Shown piece by piece: positions 47,272 through 55,649 of a DNA stretch of 64,000 nt (position 1 is its first letter; each line of letters starts with the position of its first letter). Source of the stretch: Acidovorax radicis (lineage in GTDB: Bacteria > Pseudomonadota > Gammaproteobacteria > Burkholderiales > Burkholderiaceae_C); the NCBI RefSeq assembly GCF_020510705.1, contig NZ_CP075184.1, positions 3,658,001 to 3,722,000 on the forward strand, written 5' to 3'. The notes under the pieces are model-generated. The model did not search any database. It saw nothing but the letters and a program-made list of their open reading frames with translations, and had not been told where the DNA came from. The translations under genes were made by a program, and so were the position numbers.

Positions 47272-47291
47272 CGCCGGGCCGCCCCAAGATG

Positions 47292-47311
47292 AAAAAGCCC
47301 CCTTGGGGGGC
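47292..47311 (-). terminator. Terminator-like hairpin between tupC and tupA
   Basis: On the minus strand a 6-bp stem GCCCCC/GGGGGC with a CAA loop is followed directly by TTTTT, the form of a weak intrinsic terminator. It lies between the tupC stop and the tupA start, so it may reduce or tune readthrough into tupA and the lipoprotein gene. The surrounding DNA (CACGCTTCCCACTTCGTGTG) resembles a block I recall from related genomes. Confidence 0.6.
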
Positions 47312-47351
47312 AGCGACCACACGAAGTGGGAAGCGTGGGGGTCAATTTTCG

Positions 47352-48137
47352 TCATGCTAACTCTCCTTTGACAAACAAACGGGCGGCCTCGGGCAACGGG
47401 CCGTTGAAGAAATCATGTACGGGCAAATCGGCCACCAGTCGGCCATGCTCCATGTAGATCACGCGGCTGGCCAGGCGCTTGACCTGACCCAGGTTGTGGC
47501 TGCTGAACACCATGGTCACGGGGTGGGCCGGGCCTGCCGCGCCATGGCTGGCGGCAAACTCGGCCATCAGGGCCTCGACCTCGCGTTTGGCGTGGGGGTC
47601 GAGGCTGGCCGTGGGTTCGTCCAGCAGCAGCACATCGGGCCGCAACGCCCAGGCACGGGCCAGCGCCACACGTTGCTGCTGGCCGCCCGACAGGGTGCGT
47701 GCGTTCTGAGCGGCAATGTCCTGCAGCCCCACGCGCTCCAATGCGGTGAGGGCCTGAAGCCGCGCATCGCGCCACCGTGTGCCGCGCAGCCACAGGGCCA
47801 ACGCCACGTTGTTCTGTGCGCTGGTGCGCAGCATGTGGGGTCGTTGAAACAAAAGTGCCTGGCGTTTGCCGGCATCACTGCGCAGCTGCCCGCCGGTGGG
47901 GGTCAGCAGGCCATGCAGCACCCGCAGCAACGTGCTCTTGCCGCTACCGTTGGCCCCCACCAAAGCCAGCCGCTCACCGGCGGTCACGCGCAAGTGAATA
48001 TCCATGAGCGCGGGCACGGGGCCATAGTGTTTGCTGACGTTGAGCAGTTCAAAAAGCACCGGGGCGGGAGTCTTTGACACGGATGCGCACGTGGAGTCCC
48101 CCTCGCCTCCCCGCATGCCGACGGGCACGGCGCTCAT
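47352..48137 (-). CDS. tupC: Tungstate ABC transporter ATPase TupC
   Basis: A 261-residue ATPase. Walker A is LVGANGSGKSTLLRVLHGL, the signature is LSGGQQQRVALARAW, Walker B is LLLDEPTASLDPH and the switch His is in FSSHNLGQV. It starts 4 bp inside the end of tupB (ATGA, 48134-48137). The N-terminal 27 residues (MSAVPVGMRGGEGDS...) before the ABC fold are an odd extension; a later start is possible. Confidence 0.9.
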   Translation of the reverse strand: MSAVPVGMRGGEGDSTCASVSKTPAPVLFELLNVSKHYGPVPALMDIHLRVTAGERLALVGANGSGKSTLLRVLHGLLTPTGGQLRSDAGKRQALLFQRPHMLRTSAQNNVALALWLRGTRWRDARLQALTALERVGLQDIAAQNARTLSGGQQQRVALARAWALRPDVLLLDEPTASLDPHAKREVEALMAEFAASHGAAGPAHPVTMVFSSHNLGQVKRLASRVIYMEHGRLVADLPVHDFFNGPLPEAARLFVKGELA

Positions 48138-48874
48138 GCGGCCAAGCGGGGCGCAGCCGCCCCAAAAGCAGCCCCGTCCACCCGCTCGCGCCAGCGCCGC
48201 AACTGGGCGATCAGCACATTGAGTACCAGCACCACGCCCAGCAACACCAGCCCCAACGCCAGCGCCAGCGGCAAATCGCCCTTGCTCGTCTCCAGCGCGA
48301 TGGCTGTTGTCATGACCCGCGTGAATCCATCGATGTTGCCGCCCACGATCATCACCGCACCCACTTCGGAGATGGCGCGACCAAATGAGGCGATCAGCAC
48401 GGTGAGCAGTGCATAGCGCTCGTCCCACACCAGCAGCAGGCTGCGCAGCAGCGTGCCAGCCCCCAGCGAGTGCAGCTGCTCACCATGCGATCTGTCGGCA
48501 TCCTCCACCACCTGCCGTGTGAGTGCCGTCACCACCGGCAGCACCAAAATAACCTGCGCCATGACCATGGCCTTGAACGAGAACAACCAACCCAGACCGC
48601 CCCACGGCCCGCTGCGGGACAACAACAAATAGACGGCCAGCCCCACCACCACCGATGGCACGGCCAGCAGCGTGTTGAGCACCGCCAGCACCGCGCCGCG
48701 CCCCGAGAAACGCGCCACACCCAGCCAGCCGCCCAGCACCAGCCCCAGGCCACACGACAACGCACTCGCCGTGGCGCTGACCGCGAGCGACCTGCTCACA
48801 ATGGACCACAACGCCGGATCGGAAGAAGTGATGAGCTGCAGTGCAACAGAAACAGACTCGGAGACGGTGGACAT
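48134..48874 (-). CDS. tupB: Tungstate ABC transporter permease TupB
   Basis: A 246-residue permease with five or six helices. The EAA-like region reads RSLLLVWDERYALLTVLIASFGRAISEVGAVMIVGGNIDGFTRVMTTAIALETSKGDLPLALALGLVLLG, which resembles TupB/ModB-type permeases. First gene of the tup operon (tupB-tupC-tupA-lipoprotein), divergent from the regulator at 48941. Likely imports tungstate with TupA as the feeder. Confidence 0.9.
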   Translation of the reverse strand: MSTVSESVSVALQLITSSDPALWSIVSRSLAVSATASALSCGLGLVLGGWLGVARFSGRGAVLAVLNTLLAVPSVVVGLAVYLLLSRSGPWGGLGWLFSFKAMVMAQVILVLPVVTALTRQVVEDADRSHGEQLHSLGAGTLLRSLLLVWDERYALLTVLIASFGRAISEVGAVMIVGGNIDGFTRVMTTAIALETSKGDLPLALALGLVLLGVVLVLNVLIAQLRRWRERVDGAAFGAAAPRLAA

Positions 48875-48940
48875 GCAAAAAAGGGTGTGAGGGATCGGCT
48901 ATCGTAGGCAGCCACACAATGTCCAGCCATATGTAATCCC
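48875..48940. promoter_or_regulatory. Divergent promoter of tupBCA and its regulator
   Basis: The 66-bp gap holds promoters for tupB (minus) and the regulator gene (plus). GGCTATCGTAGGCAGCC (48896-48912) is an imperfect inverted repeat with arms GGCT and AGCC, a weak candidate for a regulator site. Nothing else is recognisable. Confidence 0.35.
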
Positions 48941-50077
48941 GTGCATAGGATCCAACTTCACTACACCTTGAGCCTGGCCGCCGGCGATGCCCTCATCCGC
49001 AACCCGCTGCCAGAGATGCTCGAAGCCGTCGTTCGGCAAGGTTCTATCTCGGGCGCCGCACGTGCACTGGACCTGTCGTACCGCCATGTCTGGGGCGCTC
49101 TCAAACGCTGGGAAGACCAGCTCGGCGGCGAGCTCATCATCTGGGGCAAAGGCCAGTCGGCGCAGCTCAGCGAGTTCGGCACCAAGCTGCTCTGGGCCGA
49201 GCGCCAGTCACAAGCGCGCCTGGCGCCTCAAATAGAAGCACTGCGTGCGGACCTGGAGCGCGCCTTCGCCGTGGCGTTTGACCCCAGCGCCCATGTGCTC
49301 ACCATTTATGCCAGCCATGACGATGCACTGACAGCCCTGCGCGCGCACGCCGCCCAGCCGGGAGTGTCAGGGCAGGACGGCGCACTTCATCTGGACATTC
49401 GCTTCACCGGCAGCGTGGATGCGATCCGCGCACTCAATGAGGGGCGCTGCACCATTGCGGGCTTTCATACGCTGGAGCAGCCTTCACCCGACTCCCTGGC
49501 GGCAGCCAGCTACCGCCCGCTGTTGCAGCCCGGCCTGCACAAGATCATCGGTTTTGCACGCCGCACCCAGGGCCTGATCGTGGCGCGCGGCAACCCGCTG
49601 GGTCTGCGGTCGCTGCAAGACGTGGCGCGCACGCATGCACGTTTTGTGAATCGGGCCCTGGGCACCGGCACACGCGTGTTGCTGGGCGACCTGCTCGCGC
49701 AAGCGGGGCTTGGGCCTGAGAGCCTGCGAGGCTATGACCAGGACGAACCGTCGCACACGGCCGTGGCGCAGGCCGTGGCCGCCGGTGTGGCCGATGTGGG
49801 GATGGGTATCGAGATGGCAGCGCGTGCGCGGGGGCTGGATTTTGTGCCCCTGGTCCACGAGCGCTATCACCTGGCCTGCCTCAAGTCCATGCTGGAGCAA
49901 CCAGCCACCCTGGCGCTGCGCAACCTGCTGCAAACCCCCACCTGGCAAGACCAAATGGTGCTCCTGCCAGGATATGCCCCCATGCACTGCGGCGAAGTAC
50001 TGGCCATGAGCCAGGTGTTGCCGTGGTGGAAATTTCCGCGAAAAAAGCGGGCACCAGCGCCTAGGCAAAAACCCTAA
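48941..50077 (+). CDS. ModE-type HTH plus PBP-like regulator (TunR-like)
   Basis: A 378-residue protein. The N-terminal ModE/LysR-like winged HTH reads MLEAVVRQGSISGAARALDLSYRHVWGALKRWEDQLGGELIIWGKGQSAQLSEFGTKLL. The C-terminal part is a periplasmic-binding-protein-like domain (LTIYASHDDALTAL, IRFTGSVDAIRALNEGRCTIAGFHT, GTRVLLGDLLAQAGLGPESLRGYDQDEPSHTAVAQAVAAGVADVGMGIE). HTH plus PBP without TOBE fits the PBP-domain regulators of Mo/W genes. It starts with GTG at 48941, with no clear SD, divergent from tupB, and probably controls the tup operon. Confidence 0.85.
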   Translation: MHRIQLHYTLSLAAGDALIRNPLPEMLEAVVRQGSISGAARALDLSYRHVWGALKRWEDQLGGELIIWGKGQSAQLSEFGTKLLWAERQSQARLAPQIEALRADLERAFAVAFDPSAHVLTIYASHDDALTALRAHAAQPGVSGQDGALHLDIRFTGSVDAIRALNEGRCTIAGFHTLEQPSPDSLAAASYRPLLQPGLHKIIGFARRTQGLIVARGNPLGLRSLQDVARTHARFVNRALGTGTRVLLGDLLAQAGLGPESLRGYDQDEPSHTAVAQAVAAGVADVGMGIEMAARARGLDFVPLVHERYHLACLKSMLEQPATLALRNLLQTPTWQDQMVLLPGYAPMHCGEVLAMSQVLPWWKFPRKKRAPAPRQKP

Positions 50078-50254
50078 TCGCTTCTTTTTTTATAGCATTA
50101 AGCCGAATATCCACCGAGGGATAACACCGTCACGATGCCGTCAGACTCGGGCTAGAGTGCTCCGTAGAATCGCGCCCTGTAAAAGTTTGTTGGTCCCCGA
50201 CTATCCTCGGTAGGGCCGGCTATTTGTGCGCGCAGCCTTTTTATTGGAGACACC

Positions 50255-50875
50255 ATGCAGGCTCTACTCAGACTTTCAAGGGGAGTCGACTGGCTCAACA
50301 CCCAAGTCGGCAAAATCGTTATCTGGCTCATTCTTGGGTCGGCAGGCATCAGCGCGCTCAACGCGATCGTGCGCAAGGTGTTCGACACCAGCTCCAACGC
50401 CTTCCTGGAAGTGCAGTGGTATCTGTTCGCCGCGTCTTTCCTTCTGGCTGCGGGCTACACGCTACTGCAAGGCGAACACGTGAAGGTGGATGTGCTGTCG
50501 AGCCGTTTCGCCAAACGCACCCAGATCTGGATCGAAATCTTCGGGTTTCTCTGCTTTCTCACCCCCATGTGCCTGGCCGTGCTCTGGTACGGCACGCCCT
50601 TCTTTCTGCGTGGCCTTGCGTCCGGTGAAATGTCGAGCAATGCGGGTGGCCTGATCCGTTGGCCCGTGTACCTGATGATCCCCGCCGGCTTCACGCTGCT
50701 GCTGCTGCAGGGCTGGTCTGAGCTCATCAAACGCGTGGCGTTTCTGCAGGGCCTGATCGAGGATCCCACGGCCAAAAAGGCCGAAAAATCGGCCGAAGAA
50801 GAACTCGCCGAAGCCATCCGCAACCTTGCTGAAGCCGCCAAAGGCAGCAGCCAGAACAAAACCCTGGGCAGCTGA
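50255..50875 (+). CDS. TRAP transporter small permease (DctQ family)
   Basis: A 206-residue protein with four helices (VIWLILGSAGISALNAI, WYLFAASFLLAAGYTLL, WIEIFGFLCFLTPMCLAVLWY, VYLMIPAGFTLLLLQGW), the DctQ layout. The long C-terminal helix EKSAEEELAEAIRNLAEAAK is an acidic coiled-coil-like tail. It works with the large permease encoded 14 bp downstream, importing organic acids with sodium. Downstream binding proteins lie on the opposite strand. Confidence 0.9.
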   Translation: MQALLRLSRGVDWLNTQVGKIVIWLILGSAGISALNAIVRKVFDTSSNAFLEVQWYLFAASFLLAAGYTLLQGEHVKVDVLSSRFAKRTQIWIEIFGFLCFLTPMCLAVLWYGTPFFLRGLASGEMSSNAGGLIRWPVYLMIPAGFTLLLLQGWSELIKRVAFLQGLIEDPTAKKAEKSAEEELAEAIRNLAEAAKGSSQNKTLGS

Positions 50876-50889
50876 GCGGAGAAACCACC

Positions 50890-52686
50890 ATGGAATTCAT
50901 CACCCACAACCTCGCCCCGATCATGTTCGGGGGACTCATCCTGTTCCTGCTGGTCGGCTTTCCGGTCGCTTTCAGCTTGGGCGCCTGCGGCCTGTTTTTC
51001 GCCTTCATCGGCATTGAGCTGGGCGTGCTGCCCCAGGCGCTGCTGCAGGCTTTGCCACTGCGCATCTTCGGCATCATGCAGAACGACACGCTGCTGGCCA
51101 TACCGTTCTTCACGCTCATGGGGCTGATCCTGGAGCGAAGCGGCATGGCCGAGGATTTGCTGGACACCATCGGCCAACTGTTTGGCCCTATCCGCGGTGG
51201 CCTGGCACTGGCCGTGATTTTTGTGGGCGCCTTGCTGGCGGCCACCACGGGCGTCGTGGCGGCATCGGTCATCTCGATGGGCCTGATCTCGCTGCCCATC
51301 ATGCTGCGTTATGGCTACGACCGGCGTCTGGCCGCAGGTGTGATCGCCGCATCCGGAACCCTTGCGCAGATCATCCCGCCCTCGCTGGTGCTGATCATCC
51401 TGGCCGACCAACTGGGCCGCAGCGTGGGCGACATGTACAAGGGCGCCTTCACGCCGGGCCTGATGCTCACGGGCTTTTACGCGCTGTACGTCATCATTCT
51501 GGCTTTCATCAAGCCCGAATGGGTGCCCGCCCTGCCCCCCGAGGCCCGCGCGTTCCGCGAGAAAAATGGCAAAAGTGGCGTGATCTCTCTGCTGGTGGTG
51601 ACTGCCGCCAGCACAGGCGCTGCACTCTACATGGCCGAACACATGGCCGCACTGCACACCTGGTGGTCGGGCGAAGTGGTGACGAGTGTTCCGCTTGACG
51701 AAACCATCGTGGTGGCCATGTGTTTTGGCGTGGCGCTGGCCTTTGTGATTGCGATGGTGAACAAGGTCACCAAGCTGGGCCTGCTGTCCAAGATCGCTGA
51801 ACGCGTGACCTTTGTGCTGATCCCCCCGCTGCTGCTGATCTTCCTGGTGCTGGGCACGATCTTCATGGGCGTGGCCACACCGACTGAAGGCGGTGCAATG
51901 GGTGCCCTGGGCGCCTTCGTCATGGCGTCGATCCGTGGCCGCCTGAGCTTCTCGCTGCTCAAACAGGCGATGTACACCACCACCAAGCTGTCTTGTTTTG
52001 TGGTGTTCATCCTCGTCGGTGCAACCATGTTCGGCCTCACCTTCCAGGGTGTGGACGGCCCGGTGTGGGTGGAGCACCTGTTGACCGGCCTGCCCGGCGG
52101 GCAGCTGGGGTTCCTGATCGTTGTGAACCTGATGGTGTTCTTCCTGGCTTTCTTCCTGGACTTCTTCGAACTATCTTTCATCGTTGTGCCCTTGCTGGCC
52201 CCGGTGGCCGAAAAACTGGGCATCGACCTGATCTGGTTCGGGGTGCTGCTGGGCATCAATATGCAGACCTCGTTCATGCACCCACCCTTTGGGTTTGCAC
52301 TGTTCTACCTGCGCAGCGTGGCACCAACGAAGGAGTACGTGGACAAGGTCACCAAGAAGGTGATTGCCCCTGTGACAACCATGCAGATCTACTGGGGCGC
52401 GGTACCGTTCCTCGTGATCCAGATCACGATGGTGGCGCTTGTCATCATCTTCCCGGGCATCGTCTCCAGCGGGCTGGACAAGAAAGAGGTGTATGACCTG
52501 GACAAGGTACGCATGCAAATGGAAGCCGACATGCCCGCATCGATGGTGGAGCCTGATCCCGCTGCCGACATGCAAGGTACACCGTCCTCTGAGCCCTCCT
52601 CTGAGCCGTCTGCAGAGCCTCCAGCAGCAGATGATCCGCTCAAAGACATGCAGGACTCGATGGCCAACCCCGCCAAAAAGGAATGA
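50890..52686 (+). CDS. TRAP transporter large permease (DctM family)
   Basis: A 598-residue permease with about 12 helices. DctM features include GGLILFLLVGFPVAFSLGACGLFFAF, LLAIPFFTLMGLILERSGMAEDLLDTIGQL, AASGTLAQIIPPSLVLIILADQLGRSVGDMYKGAFTPG and MVFFLAFFLDFFELSFIVVPLLAPVAEKLGID. The C-terminal extension (about 530-598) is acidic and Pro/Ser/Glu-rich (SSEPSSEPSAEPPAADDPL) and is not in typical DctM; it is probably cytoplasmic. The substrate could be an alpha-keto acid or related anion, given the two partner binding proteins. Confidence 0.92.
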   Translation: MEFITHNLAPIMFGGLILFLLVGFPVAFSLGACGLFFAFIGIELGVLPQALLQALPLRIFGIMQNDTLLAIPFFTLMGLILERSGMAEDLLDTIGQLFGPIRGGLALAVIFVGALLAATTGVVAASVISMGLISLPIMLRYGYDRRLAAGVIAASGTLAQIIPPSLVLIILADQLGRSVGDMYKGAFTPGLMLTGFYALYVIILAFIKPEWVPALPPEARAFREKNGKSGVISLLVVTAASTGAALYMAEHMAALHTWWSGEVVTSVPLDETIVVAMCFGVALAFVIAMVNKVTKLGLLSKIAERVTFVLIPPLLLIFLVLGTIFMGVATPTEGGAMGALGAFVMASIRGRLSFSLLKQAMYTTTKLSCFVVFILVGATMFGLTFQGVDGPVWVEHLLTGLPGGQLGFLIVVNLMVFFLAFFLDFFELSFIVVPLLAPVAEKLGIDLIWFGVLLGINMQTSFMHPPFGFALFYLRSVAPTKEYVDKVTKKVIAPVTTMQIYWGAVPFLVIQITMVALVIIFPGIVSSGLDKKEVYDLDKVRMQMEADMPASMVEPDPAADMQGTPSSEPSSEPSAEPPAADDPLKDMQDSMANPAKKE

Positions 52687-52763
52687 CCTGCAGCCCAGCG
52701 CAAGGGGGCTGGCCTCTTGCGCGGGCACAGACCGGTGTTGATACCCACCCCCTATCGACCCCA

Positions 52764-52800
52764 AGCCCTTGCAGCCAGCGTGCTGCAGGGGCTTTTTCTT
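52764..52800 (+). terminator. Intrinsic terminator after the TRAP permease operon
   Basis: Arms AGCCCTTGCAGC (52764-52775) and GCTGCAGGGGCT (52782-52793) pair over 12 bp with one G-T wobble and are followed by a T-rich tract (TTTTCTTT). It ends transcription of the dctQM-like pair, 78 bp after the permease stop. Confidence 0.85.
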
Positions 52801-53047
52801 TGGGGGTGCGTGGCTGCACAGTCTCATCCAGACAAAGGTATCCATGCGCCGAGCACCAGAGACCGTCATGCGAGGGATGCGAACCCGAACCAGTGGAATA
52901 TCAATCCAAGGCCGCAGCCGCAGGGCCTTGGGTACGTACGCAGCCAACGGAAGACACGCCCCTGCAAGCGAGCGCGCATCCATAAGGCAACACGGCCGAA
53001 TGCTGTCTGCCGCGCACGGTGCGTGCCATGCCACAACAATCGGGGGC
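52801..53047. other. Gap between two convergent terminators
   Basis: About 250 bp between the plus- and minus-strand terminators hold no supported gene. One hairpin without a T-tract is visible (CCAAGGCC 52906-52913 with GGCCTTGG 52924-52931). Short open frames crossing it are not convincing. Confidence 0.5.
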
Positions 53048-53078
53048 AAAAAAAACCGCCGAGCAATCACTCGGCGGT
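53048..53078 (-). terminator. Intrinsic terminator after the first TRAP binding-protein gene
   Basis: A 9-bp stem ACCGCCGAG/CTCGGCGGT (53055-53063 with 53070-53078) with a CAATCA loop is preceded on the plus strand by eight A, which is a T-run on the minus strand. It ends the minus-strand transcript of the binding protein gene at 53122-54201. Confidence 0.9.
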
Positions 53079-53121
53079 CCCTTCTGTCGCAGCGGGCAGC
53101 GTCTGGCGCTGCCGGCCTGGG

Positions 53122-54201
53122 TCAGAGTTTCTGTGACGACATGAAGGTGTCGAAACGGGCTTCGGCGAAGCGGAACCACAGGATTTCGTCGCGCTGGAAG
53201 TTGCGGTAGTCGCTGTAGATTTTTTTCCAGTCGGGGTTGCTGCCGGCCAAATCGGCATACACCTCCATCGAGGCCTTGAACGAGGCTTCCAGCACGGATT
53301 GAGGGAAAGGCAGCACCTTGGACTTTGCAGCCACCAGCTGCTTGAGCGCACCTGGGTTGCGTGCGTCATAGCGGGCCTGCGTGGTCACATGCGCCTCATG
53401 CGCCGCAGCCTGCACGATGGCCTTGTTTTCGGCCGACAGCCCGTTGAAGGCCTTGTCGTTGATGTAGAAATCAAGGTTCAGGCTACCCTCCCACCAGCCG
53501 GGGTAGTAGTAGTAAGGCGCGACCTTGTTCAAGCCCAGCTTCAGATCGTCATATGGACCAATCCACTCGGCGGCATCAATGGTGCCCTTCTCCAGTGCCT
53601 GGTAGATTTCGCCTCCGGCGATGTTCTGGGGCACACCGCCCATGCGTTCGATCACGCGGCCGGCAAAACCACCCACCCGGAACTTCAGACCCTTGATGTC
53701 GGCTGGCGACTTGATCTCTTTACGGAACCAGCCGCCCATCTGCGCGCCCGTGTTGCCGCCGATGAAGTTGATGATGTTGTACTTGGCATAAAACTCACGC
53801 ATGAGTTTGGAGCCATTGCCGTCCACCATCCACGCAGTGAGCTGGCGCGAGTTCATGCCGAACGGAATCGCACCGCCAATGGCGAATGCTTCGTTCTTGC
53901 CGAAGAAATAGTACGGCGCGGTGTGCGCCATTTCCACCGTGCCACTCTGTACGCCGTCCACCACGCCAAATGCGGGCATCAACTCGCCAGCGGCATGCAC
54001 CGAAATTTCGAACTTGCCGCCCGACATTTCCTTGACAGCCTTGGCGAACACATCGGCAGAGCCAAAAATGGTGTCAAGCGATTTTGGGAAACTAGAAGCA
54101 AGGCGCCAGCGCACGGCAGCCTGCGCATGCACAGCAGGTGCGACGCCAGCGGCCAACACCCCGGCAATGCCGGCATTTTTGATCAGAGAACGACGATCCA
54201 T
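53122..54201 (-). CDS. TRAP transporter periplasmic binding protein, paralogue 1
   Basis: A 359-residue exported protein of the DctP/TakP type. The N-terminus MDRRSLIKNAGIAGVLAAGVAPAVHAQ has a twin-arginine-like RRSLIK motif before the hydrophobic core, so Tat export is possible. The family core reads WRLASSFPKSLDTIFGSADVFAKAVKEMSGGKFEISVHAAGELMPAFGVVDGVQSGTVEMAHT and AEWIGPYDDLKLGLNKVAPYYYYPGWWEG. The start at 54201 follows AGGAG. Highly similar to the next gene; both probably feed the permeases at 50255-52686. Confidence 0.92.
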   Translation of the reverse strand: MDRRSLIKNAGIAGVLAAGVAPAVHAQAAVRWRLASSFPKSLDTIFGSADVFAKAVKEMSGGKFEISVHAAGELMPAFGVVDGVQSGTVEMAHTAPYYFFGKNEAFAIGGAIPFGMNSRQLTAWMVDGNGSKLMREFYAKYNIINFIGGNTGAQMGGWFRKEIKSPADIKGLKFRVGGFAGRVIERMGGVPQNIAGGEIYQALEKGTIDAAEWIGPYDDLKLGLNKVAPYYYYPGWWEGSLNLDFYINDKAFNGLSAENKAIVQAAAHEAHVTTQARYDARNPGALKQLVAAKSKVLPFPQSVLEASFKASMEVYADLAGSNPDWKKIYSDYRNFQRDEILWFRFAEARFDTFMSSQKL

Positions 54202-54245
54202 GAACATCTCCTGGTAATACACAGGCACTCGTGGCGCACTGTGTG

Positions 54246-54296
54246 ACAAAAAAACCGGTACTGTTGCCGCTCGCCGAGCGGCAACCCCATACCGGT
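54246..54296 (-). terminator. Strong terminator between the two binding-protein genes
   Basis: A nested hairpin has an inner 10-bp stem GTTGCCGCTC/GAGCGGCAAC (54262-54271 with 54275-54284) and outer arms AACCGGTA/TACCGGTT (54252-54259 with 54289-54296). Seven T follow on the minus strand. It separates paralogue 2 from paralogue 1, so paralogue 1 probably has its own promoter in the 156-bp gap. Confidence 0.92.
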
Positions 54297-54357
54297 TCAA
54301 AATACGCTGGCGGGAACAGCGCGCGTACACGCCCTCCTGCGCAGCCGTATGGCTTGC

Positions 54358-55440
54358 TTACAGCTTCACGCCCGTCATGTAGTTGTCGAAGCGCAGCTCG
54401 GAATAACGGGCCCACAGCAGCTGGTCACGCTGGAATGCACGCATGTCCTGGTGAATCTTCTTGAACTCTGGCGACTTGGCTTCGTGCTCGGCAAACACTT
54501 CCATGGAGGCCTTGTAGCCTGCATCCATGATTTCCTTCGAGAAAGCCTTGAGCTGGGTCTTGGCACCCACCAAACGCTTGAGCGCGATGGGGTTGAAGGC
54601 GTCATATTTGGCAGTCATGTCGCGCGCAGCAACCGCCGTGGCGGCATCCACCATGGCCTGGAACTCAGGCGTCAGGGCTGCATAAGCCTTGGCGCTGATG
54701 AAGAACTCCAGCTCGGCACTGCCTTCCCACCAGCCGGGGTAGTAATAGAACGGGGCCACCTTGTTGAAGCCCAGCTTTTCGTCGTCATAAGGGCCGACAA
54801 ATTCGGTGGCATCCAGCGTGCCTTTTTCCAGTGCCTGGTAGACGTCACCGGCAGGCATGTTCTGCGCCACCACGCCCAGCTTTTGCATGGCCTCGCCGAA
54901 CAGACCTCCACCCAGACGCATCTTCAGGCCCTTCAGGTCGGCCACGGTCTTGATCTCTTTGCGATACCAGCCACCCATCTGCGTGCCGGTATTGCCTGCG
55001 CTGCGGCTCTTGATGTTGTAGTTGGCATAGAAAGCGTCCATGAGCTTGCGGCCATTGCCGTGCTCCATCCACGCATCCATCTGGCGGGCCGTGAGGCCAA
55101 AAGGCACAGCACAACCAAAGGCAAAAATCGGGTCCTTTCCGGTGAAGTAGTAAGGCGCTGTCTGCGCCATCTCGACCGTGTTGTTCTGGATGGCATCGAC
55201 CACACCAAATGCAGGCATCAGCTCACCACCCGCATGCACCGACACTTCAAACTTGCCACCCGAGAGGGCCTTGATGGTTTTTGCGAACATCTCGGCGCTA
55301 CCGAAAATCGTGTCGAGCGACTTGGGGAAGCTCGATGCCAGGCGCCAGCGCACCGTGGCTTGCGCATGCGCTGCGGGCGCGATGCCTGCGGCCAATACGC
55401 CAGCAATTCCGGCATGCTTGATGATGGAACGACGATCCAT
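54358..55440 (-). CDS. TRAP transporter periplasmic binding protein, paralogue 2
   Basis: A 360-residue exported protein very close to paralogue 1. The N-terminus MDRRSIIKHAGIAGVLAAGIAPAAHAQ again carries a Tat-like RRSIIK motif. The core reads WRLASSFPKSLDTIFGSAEMFAKTIKALSGGKFEVSVHAGGELMPAFGVVDAIQNNTVEMAQT and EFVGPYDDEKLGFNKVAPFYYYPGWWEGS. The ATG at 55440 has GGAGAAC upstream. A second copy may broaden the substrate range of the same permease, or one may act with a permease elsewhere. Confidence 0.92.
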   Translation of the reverse strand: MDRRSIIKHAGIAGVLAAGIAPAAHAQATVRWRLASSFPKSLDTIFGSAEMFAKTIKALSGGKFEVSVHAGGELMPAFGVVDAIQNNTVEMAQTAPYYFTGKDPIFAFGCAVPFGLTARQMDAWMEHGNGRKLMDAFYANYNIKSRSAGNTGTQMGGWYRKEIKTVADLKGLKMRLGGGLFGEAMQKLGVVAQNMPAGDVYQALEKGTLDATEFVGPYDDEKLGFNKVAPFYYYPGWWEGSAELEFFISAKAYAALTPEFQAMVDAATAVAARDMTAKYDAFNPIALKRLVGAKTQLKAFSKEIMDAGYKASMEVFAEHEAKSPEFKKIHQDMRAFQRDQLLWARYSELRFDNYMTGVKL

Positions 55441-55649
55441 GTAATGTTCTCCGAGATAGGTGAAGCCGGCCCACGGCAGCATGCTGCGGTGAACAAACCG
55501 GCGTTGTTTACGTGACAGATTGTAGAAATGCCCCCGCGCGAGCCCTTGGGGGTTTTCCCGCGAAAAAGCCCGCGTGCGCGGCAGTCTTCAGACTTTTGCA
55601 AGCAATCGCACCACCAAAGGTGGCACGCGCGGCGCAAACGCCACCGGCA
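55441..55649. other. Gap between TRAP binding-protein and dxs genes
   Basis: This 209-bp stretch lies upstream of the second binding-protein gene and downstream of dxs, both on the minus strand. It probably holds the promoter for the binding-protein gene. No terminator with a T-tract and no small gene are evident. Confidence 0.4.

Noticed and set aside
47272..47355. Longer TupA with a start overlapping the tupC stop
   Set aside because: The added 28 residues come from a repeat-like block with a terminator hairpin and would put a charged and Pro-rich segment before the signal peptide.
52877..52898. T-arm-like GGGTTCGCATCCC on the minus strand, as in a tRNA
   Set aside because: The loop has seven bases, but the stem pairs over only three, and no acceptor, D-arm or anticodon arm could be drawn around it.
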